NCBI GenBank assembly: GCA_030656095.1
Contig: JAUSOU010000022.1
Location: 1 to 34,377 of the forward strand
Direction of reading: 5' to 3'
Source of the DNA: Thermovirgaceae bacterium
Lineage (GTDB): Bacteria > Synergistota > Synergistia > Synergistales > Thermovirgaceae
DNA: 34,377 bases
Each line of letters begins with the position of its first letter. Position 1 is the stretch's first letter. Of this stretch, positions 28,353-34,377 are shown in pieces. Both the position numbers and the translations under genes were made by a program. The notes beneath the pieces were generated by a model. That model was not told where the DNA came from. It searched no databases and worked only from the letters and a program-made list of their open reading frames with translations.

Positions 28353-28940
28353 TCATTCTTTCCAATAATAAGTTGAAATATAATCATCAGATGTTACCGA
28401 TATTTGTTTCAAAAAATAAAGAAAGCAAAACTCGATTTCAGATCTCAAAGCAGAAGAAAAAATGACCTTGTTATAAGTAACTTTAGTCCCTCTCATTCCA
28501 AACCATATTCCCAAAGGTACCAACAGTATCCACCACCAGGAAAATATAAACCCTAAAACAATTGCGACAATTGGAGAAAGGTATGTAACAGCGAGGAAAA
28601 GAAAGTAAGTAAGGATCTCAGCTCGAGAAGCCAACAACGAAAACAGGTTAAAGTCATATTGAAAACTGAATCTTTGCAAAATCATTTTCCCCGTTCGAAG
28701 TGCTTCTAAAAGAGATTCATGTGTATCAAATGGGAAGTCACTAATTTCTGGTACATCCCTGGGAACGGCCTTCCCATTCTCCCGCATTAGTTCAATTACA
28801 TCTGAAACTGAATCCGCTGTCGAAGGCAAAAACAGTCCCCCTTCAAGTCTGACATATCTCAATTGCAGAACATCTCTGTGAGCAAAAACACAATGTTTTC
28901 TCTTAGATTTTATGTTATCATAATAATTTAAGATAAACAA
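28353..28940 (-). CDS. Membrane protein with central transmembrane pair, unknown
   Basis: This 195-residue protein has a soluble N-terminal half of about 105 residues, two closely spaced hydrophobic segments (about 108-127 and 130-149, with an SWWWILLVPLG stretch), and a short C-terminal part. No family is recognised. The TTG start at 28940 has no clear ribosome binding site, and no ATG lies upstream in frame before a stop, so the N-terminus is uncertain. It precedes the four-helix membrane protein at 27902-28297. The right copy of the inner repeat lies about 120 bp upstream. Confidence 0.55.
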   Translation of the reverse strand: MFILNYYDNIKSKRKHCVFAHRDVLQLRYVRLEGGLFLPSTADSVSDVIELMRENGKAVPRDVPEISDFPFDTHESLLEALRTGKMILQRFSFQYDFNLFSLLASRAEILTYFLFLAVTYLSPIVAIVLGFIFSWWWILLVPLGIWFGMRGTKVTYNKVIFSSALRSEIEFCFLYFLKQISVTSDDYISTYYWKE

Positions 28941-29062
28941 GAAAATAAGATCACGAAAGCGGCAAAAAAATGACTATAAATCAATACAATAGAACACATA
29001 TTTTACTTTTACGTACGGTTCGCTTTTTGACTATTCACCCTGGAGACATGAGACTTGCTTTA
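28941..29062. other. Non-coding AT-rich spacer
   Basis: This is the first part of a 691-bp gap without a gene (28941-29631). A short ACGTACGGTTCG string at about 29012-29023 recalls a group II intron hairpin, but no partner strand lies next to it. The rest of the gap holds the inner repeat and an intron relic, listed separately. Confidence 0.4.
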
Positions 29063-29222
29063 TTCCCGGGAAATTATACCTAGGATCAATTTAAACCCAT
29101 TAAACGAGACCTTTTAAAACCTTTAACATTTCCACAGGTATAAGAATTTGTACCTATGAAAATTCCTGAAACAAAGTGGTTATGGGCATTTCAAACAAAT
29201 AGGTAAAAAAGCGGGAATCCAG
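29063..29222 (-). repeat. Inner inverted repeat, right copy (~160 bp)
   Basis: This is the reverse-complement partner of 25769-25930. The hairpin is kept (29133-29140 with 29151-29158); its single stem difference from the left copy gives a G-U wobble in RNA read in the repeat's own orientation, so pairing is retained. The ends facing outward both read CTGGATTCCCG. I found no matching target-site duplication beside the two copies. Confidence 0.85.
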
Positions 29223-29344
29223 TTTTAAAAGGAATCTAGCCATAAGCTGACCGACCATACATAGAGGGGGATACCATCAATTTCCCAGACATGTGATCTA
29301 CGTACGATACGTGCTCTTCAAGTTACCGACGGCGGCGCCATGAA

Positions 29345-29420
29345 AATCAGTGCATGCATTGGCGTGCAGAGCATCGGAGGCCGTGTATGGGAAAACCATA
29401 TGCACGGTTTGATGGGGTAG
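29345..29420 (+). mobile_element. Group II intron relic (ribozyme fragment without reverse transcriptase)
   Basis: A hairpin CCGTG-TATGG, loop GAAAA, CCATA-TG-CACGG (29381-29407), followed by TTTGATGGGG, matches the conserved structure that bacterial group II introns carry shortly before their reverse-transcriptase gene, as I remember it. The preceding bases (GCAGAGCATCGGAGG) also fit. No reverse-transcriptase reading frame follows within the next 210 bp, so this is a decayed remnant. Its true ends are not determined. Confidence 0.5.
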
Positions 29421-29631
29421 AACAGGCAAACTTGATTACACATCGGCTAGCGAGTCACCCAAGAAGGAAGAGGCGGAAACCGATAAGCTGGTGGTAAGGT
29501 CAAAAGTCTTATTCTCTTCTCGACCATTGGGGGTTTCAAAAGTCAGGTTTTTGATGAGGCAAGGCATTGCGCAGACTAACATAATTATGGAATAATGTAA
29601 TTATTCTAAAGATAGTTTCCTGGAGGTAAGT

Positions 29632-30159
29632 ATGGGCATATTTTCAAGAAGTATCAGTTGTGAAAAAATCGCTGAAAAAATCGCCTACTGTTGTTTGAAT
29701 GCAATAGAAAATTTACCTTCCGATATTTTCGATTCTCAAAGAAAACCTCTAGACGAACTACGTGTACTAATAATCGCTGCGCATCGGTTGGCAATTCAAT
29801 TCTCACCGAGACTTGATAAAGATCAATACACTAGGGTTTTACGCCAGTTTGACCGAATAACTTTGGAACCGATAAAGGAGAAAGAAATTAACGATTTACT
29901 TAATAAAAGAGGGAGGCAATATTTTCAAATCTTCAATAAAAACATACCGGAACTGAATATGAATAATTCCAAGCCTCTGTATGATGAAATATCCTTTGTT
30001 TTTCCACAATTCTGTGGAGGTGGCGAAATTGATGAAGGAGATCCCCTTGTACTATGCGGATTGACGAAAAGTTCGGAGTTTGCCATGGCCGGTCAAGAAT
30101 TCTTTTTTGGTTCTTTAGGGGATGTCAAGAAAATTCTTTCTCAAAAAAAAATTAAGTAG
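29632..30159 (+). CDS. Orphan 175-residue protein, unknown
   Basis: This is the only plus-strand gene in the island. The product is soluble-looking, with a helical N-terminal half (about 10-110) and a C-terminal part with a Gly- and acid-rich loop (FCGGGEIDEGDP, about 127-138). No signal peptide, membrane segment or known motif is seen. GGAGGT lies 4 nt before the ATG. Codon use is strongly AT-biased, like its neighbours. It follows the intron relic and stands alone. Confidence 0.6.
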   Translation: MGIFSRSISCEKIAEKIAYCCLNAIENLPSDIFDSQRKPLDELRVLIIAAHRLAIQFSPRLDKDQYTRVLRQFDRITLEPIKEKEINDLLNKRGRQYFQIFNKNIPELNMNNSKPLYDEISFVFPQFCGGGEIDEGDPLVLCGLTKSSEFAMAGQEFFFGSLGDVKKILSQKKIK

Positions 30160-30467
30160 ATCTTTAATTCAAAAAACTCTGTGGTGCCAGCCCGCGCATT
30201 ACCTCATTGAAAAACCTAACCCTGACAAATCGCTGTCTCGTTTTTGATCTTACAAAACTTGCTGTGTTTTCCCATGCCCGACCTCGTTTTTATGGCTTTC
30301 TCGGTTTTTTCGCTTCTTTTTGAGGGAAGGTGTGCATAGGTGACCTGCTTTTCCACCAGACCTTCACCCCCGAATTCATTGCATGGATATTAACTAACAA
30401 GTTTTGTATTATTTTAACAACGACAACCTCGGAATACAAAGTATTTTCATGGTTTTTCAAGAATATT
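30160..30467. other. 308-bp gap with no convincing gene
   Basis: The gap lies between two convergent genes. On the minus strand an open stretch of about 45 codons (30237-30376) ends in a basic tail after VTYAHLPSKRSEKT, with no start codon. The YAHL string recalls tyrosine-recombinase C-termini, but nothing else supports that. No terminator with a clear T tract was found. Confidence 0.4.
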
Positions 30468-31076
30468 CTAAAAAGTACCTAGTGATCCCACCAGGCACGC
30501 AACTACTTTCGCGTCATCCAGCGCCGAGTGCGGCTTCAGGTTATTCATCTCTTCCTTCGGGAATATGTATCTGAGATCTCCGTTTATTTTCAGAGTCTCA
30601 AACGCCTCCATAAGCCGTGGCCACTTCAGCTCCCAGTTCCCATCTCTCTCGTCGTCGCCGAAGAACTTTTCTATCCCGCAATACCCCATCAGTTCATTCA
30701 TGGTACAGAAGAGCCTGAAGCTATCCAGAGATCCTGCCGGGAAGAATCCGGCATCAAAACTGACGTTGTGAGCTGCCAGGACTTTTACTTCGTGACTTTT
30801 CCACCATGACACCAGCGATTGCCAGTCATCAGCCCATCGTTCCGGGTAGTCCGCACCCTGTTCCTTCCGTAACCTGCGAACCGTTCTCCTGTTCAGACCG
30901 TGAATTTCACTGACCACAGGGTCCAACCGCCCTGGAGGCAGGTAGTAGCGGTGAAAGATATCTACAGGAACGCCGTCTTTTACTATGATGGAGGCAGCTT
31001 CAACCGCAGTATCGCCACAAAGTGGGTAAAGCCCTGTGGTCTCCAGGTCGAAGGATGCAAAAAGTCTGAATTTCAT
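30468..31076 (-). CDS. DEDDh 3'-5' exonuclease (DnaQ-like)
   Basis: This 202-residue stand-alone exonuclease has all three Exo motifs: SFDLETTG (Asp10, Glu12), AAHNVSFDAGF (His103, Asp108) and HSALDDAK (His183, Asp188). It should degrade DNA or RNA from 3' ends with two metal ions. It has no polymerase or helicase domain. ATG 31076 is chosen because AAGGGG lies 8 nt upstream; the in-frame GTG at 31085 overlaps the stop of the previous gene (GTGA). The transposase-like gene ends only 5 nt before this start, so the two form one transcription unit. It may process ends or trim DNA for the element. Confidence 0.88.
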   Translation of the reverse strand: MKFRLFASFDLETTGLYPLCGDTAVEAASIIVKDGVPVDIFHRYYLPPGRLDPVVSEIHGLNRRTVRRLRKEQGADYPERWADDWQSLVSWWKSHEVKVLAAHNVSFDAGFFPAGSLDSFRLFCTMNELMGYCGIEKFFGDDERDGNWELKWPRLMEAFETLKINGDLRYIFPKEEMNNLKPHSALDDAKVVACLVGSLGTF

Positions 31077-31081
31077 CTGCT

Positions 31082-32899
31082 TCACCCCTTGAAGTAGATT
31101 ATGTCTTCTATCCGAACCGGCCCCCTGGCGAGCCCGAGTTTCATCGCAGGAGTAACTCCCTTTTCGTTGGTGGATTCAAGAACGTAGTTGTGAAAAACCC
31201 TCATGATGGTGACCATATCCTGAATCATGGAAGGGTTATAGGGATTGTAGCCAAACCATTTTCGGCCTGTGGAAGAAGAAGAGCTTATGGGTCTTTCAAG
31301 CAGAGATACTCTCCGCCTGATTTGTTGAAAGAATGAATCAACCCCGTAAAGGCCAGCACGAAGGAAGGTATCGATCATCTGATCCTGTGTAAGACCACTG
31401 AAGCTAGTCAAAGGGAGGACTTGTTTCTGCGGCTCATCCATCCGGGGGAACGGCACTGTCACCCAAGGCTCTCGATCCTTTCCCTTCTGACCCGGAAGTC
31501 TTGGATTTTCAAAAGCTTTTTCTATGTTCTCCTTCATGATTTTCCTTCGAACTTCCCATTCACTCATACTGGGGTGAAGCGACATCTCCAGATTAAGGAT
31601 CTTTTTCGTTGCTCTTATCAGTTTTCTTTTCTGGTCGACCGAGAAATCCTTGTTTATGCTTACTAAGAACGCGTCGCATTTCCCGGTTTTTATCATGTCT
31701 TTGAAAAAGTATAGACATCCCCTTTTTAGTATTTGCTCGACATCAAGGTAAAAATCCACTCTTCCGACACGAGACAGCATCTGTTTCAGTAGAAGGAAGT
31801 GTGCAAAAGCCGTATATTCGGCGTGAACCTGTACCCCTTTGGCAGGGATGCGAAGGCCTGGGGACATAGTCTCGCATGTTTCGTACGATTCTTCTCGACA
31901 TTCGGTTTTTAACTGCGATTTCCTGGCTACCGAAATGGCATGGGAATCCTCGTAATCCTTTTCAAGCCAAACCCTGGCATAGCGACGATAGGCCCCCATT
32001 CGTTCCGAATCGCCTACCTTCTTGGCCATAGCTTCTGCATCCTTTGTATCTATTGAAGGATCAAAGTTCGTGTGGGATCCGAATATATATCCGGATATGT
32101 TGTCGGCACTGGTAATTGTGTAAAGCTGGATATTGCGTTTGTCCTTCCTCTGATTCCAGTTGACGAGGTGGTACTGCTGGTCTACGCTGACACGAACCTC
32201 ATCGGGACAAACATTCCCTTCGATCAGGCGGCGCTCTCTATGTCCGGAGAACCGCTCACACTGTTCTCGTATGAAATGAATCTTGCGATAGGCCGTTGAG
32301 GGAGTTATTTGAGCTATTTCGCATATTCTCGAAATAGGGGTCTTGTTCACAAGAAGGCTGAAAACAAGTCTGTTCTTGTAAGATTTCTTGTGGTTACCGT
32401 GCGCCTTGCCAGAATTATTTCCTATCGAAAAAGTTTTTCCACAGGCCTTGCACCGTAAACGTCGACTGCCGTTAGAATTCACTCCATTTTTGGGAAAATG
32501 GCCCATCCATTCCTTGAGAGAAAGTGTTCCTGCAAAATGATTCACACAGGCAGGATTTGAACAGACAGGAAGTGCCCCCCTGCTTTTCACATTCAGGTAC
32601 GAAGAAATACGTTCATATTCCTCCCAGGTCGCGAGGTTGCTCTTCACTGTAGTTTCCCTACAACATAATTTGCATAGGACCTTTTTTTTCATGTTTATTC
32701 GGTTTTTGCTGCCCTTCAAAATGTAGTTATCTGAAGAATGCTTCCCGCGACCATGTCGCACAGACAAGCTCACAGGCTTCCCGAAGTTTTCACATTCCGG
32801 ATTAAAACAGCAGTTGATCTGGATATCCCTTACTGGCGGGGGAACCCTTGGAGGCCATATTTTCCGCGTAGTATTGCCTTTTTCGGCATCAGAGGGCAT
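31082..32899 (-). CDS. Zinc-ribbon, DDE-type transposase-like protein
   Basis: The product has 605 residues. Two zinc-ribbon-like regions come first (CFNPEC at 31-36 with CKLCC at 76-80; CSNPAC at 113-118 with CKACGKTF at 150-157, like the InsA-type DNA-binding ribbon). A helix-turn-helix follows at about 178-213 (ISRICEIAQITPSTAYRKIH). The rest resembles an RNase-H-fold DDE domain: a likely first Asp in RVSVDQQ (Asp240), a later Asp in FYLDVEQ (Asp386), and a C-terminus (VFHNYVL ... KGVTPAMKLGLARG) like the YNFxxPHxxLxGxTPA tail of many insertion-sequence transposases. The third acid is unclear (perhaps Asp521). It is longer than usual insertion-sequence transposases. No terminal inverted repeats were found. 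Its stop overlaps an in-frame GTG of the exonuclease gene. Confidence 0.7.
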   Translation of the reverse strand: MPSDAEKGNTTRKIWPPRVPPPVRDIQINCCFNPECENFGKPVSLSVRHGRGKHSSDNYILKGSKNRINMKKKVLCKLCCRETTVKSNLATWEEYERISSYLNVKSRGALPVCSNPACVNHFAGTLSLKEWMGHFPKNGVNSNGSRRLRCKACGKTFSIGNNSGKAHGNHKKSYKNRLVFSLLVNKTPISRICEIAQITPSTAYRKIHFIREQCERFSGHRERRLIEGNVCPDEVRVSVDQQYHLVNWNQRKDKRNIQLYTITSADNISGYIFGSHTNFDPSIDTKDAEAMAKKVGDSERMGAYRRYARVWLEKDYEDSHAISVARKSQLKTECREESYETCETMSPGLRIPAKGVQVHAEYTAFAHFLLLKQMLSRVGRVDFYLDVEQILKRGCLYFFKDMIKTGKCDAFLVSINKDFSVDQKRKLIRATKKILNLEMSLHPSMSEWEVRRKIMKENIEKAFENPRLPGQKGKDREPWVTVPFPRMDEPQKQVLPLTSFSGLTQDQMIDTFLRAGLYGVDSFFQQIRRRVSLLERPISSSSSTGRKWFGYNPYNPSMIQDMVTIMRVFHNYVLESTNEKGVTPAMKLGLARGPVRIEDIIYFKG

Positions 32900-33186
32900 A
32901 ATCTGGCCAAGGCCTCCTATAAGTAAGAATCAAAGAAACGGGTAGTCTGGATATTTTCTTAAAAAATAATCAAAATATTAAACTGTTTCTATATAAGGTA
33001 TCCTCTGGGACAACAACCGCTTCCATTCTATACTAATTTGTTTACATTAAATCTACAAGTGTGAAATATCCCCACGAAGATATTTTCGCGAGGATATTTA
33101 GAGTGTTGCTTTATTAAAGTAAAGGTAGATAATTACCTCTAGTGTTGTTATTTTTCACAAGGCCATATATGTGACATCGGCAAAAT
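32900..33186. other. AT-rich gap with a palindrome, upstream of the transposase-like gene
   Basis: No gene is visible. A two-step palindrome lies at 33064-33099: outer arms AAATATCC / GGATATTT (33064-33071, 33092-33099) and inner arms CGAA / TTCG (33075-33078, 33085-33088). A smaller palindrome AGGTA / TACCT sits near 33125-33140. They could be binding sites or an end of the transposase-like element; no partner was found on the other side near 30.2-30.5 kb. Confidence 0.45.
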
Positions 33187-33233
33187 AAAAAAACTCCCCA
33201 AAGGCAAACTTTCTGCCTGTCAGGGAGTTTTTT
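33187..33233 (-). terminator. Bidirectional terminator after formate dehydrogenase
   Basis: An 11-bp stem with A-rich and T-rich arms (33188-33198 with 33223-33233) encloses an inner 5-bp stem (33202-33206 with 33214-33218). Either strand ends in a T tract. It ends the minus-strand formate dehydrogenase transcript. Confidence 0.88.
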
Positions 33234-33265
33234 GTTAACTATTTTTTGAATCCTTACCGTTTTTA

Positions 33266-33307
33266 GCGAAGGGCTTGCTTAAAAAGGGCCCCATCTTTTT
33301 TGCCTGA
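33266..33307 (-). repeat. Outer inverted repeat, right copy (42 bp)
   Basis: This is the reverse complement of 24742-24783 with 39 of 42 bases identical. It lies between the formate dehydrogenase stop (33319) and its terminator, the same arrangement as at the left side. Confidence 0.85.
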
Positions 33308-33318
33308 TCCGGAGCGGT

Positions 33319-34377
33319 TCAGACCTTCTCGACCTTGACCGCGTTGATCTTGAATGCCGGTGTCTCCGTGGTGATGTCCCAGACAGATGCGGTCAGGGAG
33401 TTGGCGGGCTGCTCTCCGAAGTGAAAGGGAACAAATACCATCTTCGGAGGAACCTTGTCGGTGACTCGCGCTTCTCCGACGACGCTCCCGCGCCTTGAAG
33501 TGACCTTCACATCGTCGCCCTGCTCGACGCCCATCGCGGCGGCGTCCTCGGGGTTGACCTCGATGTAGAGCGACTTGATAAACTCTGCCGAGGGAGTTCT
33601 CCTCGTCATGGTCCCTGTGTGGTAGTGATAGAGAGTCCGGCCCGTAGTGGCAAGGAACGGGTACTCAGCATCCGGCCACTCATGTGGTTTGTTCCAATCG
33701 CACGGAACGAACGTCGCCTTTCCGCGCGGGAACCCGGTTGTGTAGAGGTTCGGGGTTCCGGGGTGGTTCGCGTCGGGGCAGGGCCACATGATCGGGCCGT
33801 TATCCAGGCGCTCTAAGGAAACACCGCCGTACTGCGGTACGAAGCGGCTGATCTCCTCCATTATCGGTGCCGGTGATTCAAAATTCCAGGAAGCGCCGCA
33901 GGCGTTCGCGAGATCCACGATGATCTTCCAGTCGGGAAGCGCTTCGCCTGGGGCATCGACTGCCTTGCGGATCCGCTGAACCGCCCTGCATGTGTTTGTG
34001 AAAGTTCCGTCCTTTTCAGCCCAGCATGCGGCCGGCAGCACAACATCCGCCATTTGGGCAGTCTCGGTCAGGAAGATATCCTGAACAACAAGGAAATCCA
34101 GGTGTTCGAGGGCGTGGCGGACATGGTTAGTGTTCGGGTCGCTCACCATGGGATTCTCTCCCATGACGTAAAGCCCCTTTATCTCACCGTTTGCCGCTCC
34201 CTCCATGATCTTGACTATCGATTTGCCGGGGCTGGTCGGCATCTTGGCGTTCCACATCTTGCTGACCTTTTCGATAGCTTCGTCGGTCTTCTTTGCGATG
34301 TTCAGATAACCGGGAAGCACCGCCGGAAGGCAGCCCATGTCGCAGGCGCCCTGAACGTTATTCTGTCCGCGCAGTGG
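33319..34377 (-). CDS. fdhA: Formate dehydrogenase alpha subunit, C-terminal part (runs off the window)
   Basis: This is the C-terminal ~350 residues of a molybdopterin/tungstopterin oxidoreductase. The reading frame is open to the window edge, with PLRGQNNVQGACDMGC visible at its start, a segment typical of formate dehydrogenases. Other marks are KGLYVMGENPM, the DIFLTETAQMADVVLPA segment, EKDGTFTNTCRAVQ, and a molybdopterin-dinucleotide-binding domain with TGRTLYHYHTGTMTRR and the final PAFKINAVKVEKV. It oxidises formate or reduces CO2. The catalytic Cys/Sec and the N-terminal iron-sulfur part lie outside the window. GC content is high again, like the core block. Confidence 0.88.
   Translation of the reverse strand, partial: PLRGQNNVQGACDMGCLPAVLPGYLNIAKKTDEAIEKVSKMWNAKMPTSPGKSIVKIMEGAANGEIKGLYVMGENPMVSDPNTNHVRHALEHLDFLVVQDIFLTETAQMADVVLPAACWAEKDGTFTNTCRAVQRIRKAVDAPGEALPDWKIIVDLANACGASWNFESPAPIMEEISRFVPQYGGVSLERLDNGPIMWPCPDANHPGTPNLYTTGFPRGKATFVPCDWNKPHEWPDAEYPFLATTGRTLYHYHTGTMTRRTPSAEFIKSLYIEVNPEDAAAMGVEQGDDVKVTSRRGSVVGEARVTDKVPPKMVFVPFHFGEQPANSLTASVWDITTETPAFKINAVKVEKV

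Noticed and set aside
25751-29631. CRISPR array among the island repeats
   Set aside because: The repeats are single inverted pairs. There is no series of regularly spaced direct repeats.
30237-30376. Possible tyrosine-recombinase C-terminus (YAHL) on the minus strand
   Set aside because: Only the short YAHL string fits. The catalytic Arg/His/Tyr context is missing and the tail is unlike known integrases.
30160-33186. Terminal inverted repeats and target duplication around the transposase-like/exonuclease pair
   Set aside because: Comparing the flanks by eye gave no matching ends longer than a few bases.

Overview
The window joins a GC-rich block of housekeeping genes (about 1-24.7 kb) to an AT-rich, partly decayed accessory island (about 24.7-33.3 kb). 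At the right edge it returns to GC-rich sequence with the 3' part of a formate dehydrogenase gene. A TonB-dependent outer-membrane receptor points to a diderm bacterium. Rubredoxin, a molybdopterin formate dehydrogenase and the indirect GatCAB amidotransferase suggest an anaerobe. The gene set and codon use look to me like Synergistota or a close relative, but that is an inference and no 16S gene is present.

Layout of the core block. (i) The 3' end of a cobalamin riboswitch precedes a BtuB-like receptor (133-1992). (ii) A tight run follows: queH, a HypE/PurM-like protein, an M24 aminopeptidase and rubredoxin, closed by a strong terminator. (iii) carA-carB are driven by a promoter with perfect consensus boxes. 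(iv) A small exported protein of unknown function lies on the minus strand next to repeat sequence. (v) A long co-directional run covers miaB, comEA, comEC, coaX, dus, lysS, ligA, gatC, gatA and gatB, with stop/start overlaps or short gaps at nearly every junction. (vi) A paralogous EF-G with an unusual GTPase motif has its own predicted promoter. Most of this block serves translation and tRNA (queuosine, ms2i6A, dihydrouridine, Lys-tRNA, Gln/Asn-tRNA amidation, EF-G), with DNA uptake, ligation, CoA and pyrimidine/arginine precursors mixed in.

The island carries an unrecognised protein with an HIVPRSF-type motif, a frameshifted DUF2971 gene, an orphan C-terminal coding fragment, a second frameshifted gene, two small membrane proteins, a group II intron relic, an orphan 175-aa protein, and a two-gene unit. 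That unit is a zinc-ribbon DDE-transposase-like protein whose stop codon abuts a DEDDh 3'-5' exonuclease. Two nested pairs of inverted repeats organise the island: an outer pair of 42 bp (24742-24783 and 33266-33307) and an inner pair of about 160 bp (25769-25930 and 29063-29222). I see no CRISPR array, rRNA or tRNA.

The best candidates for something new are the transposase-like/exonuclease pair and the inner 160-bp inverted repeats, each of which contains a conserved hairpin.
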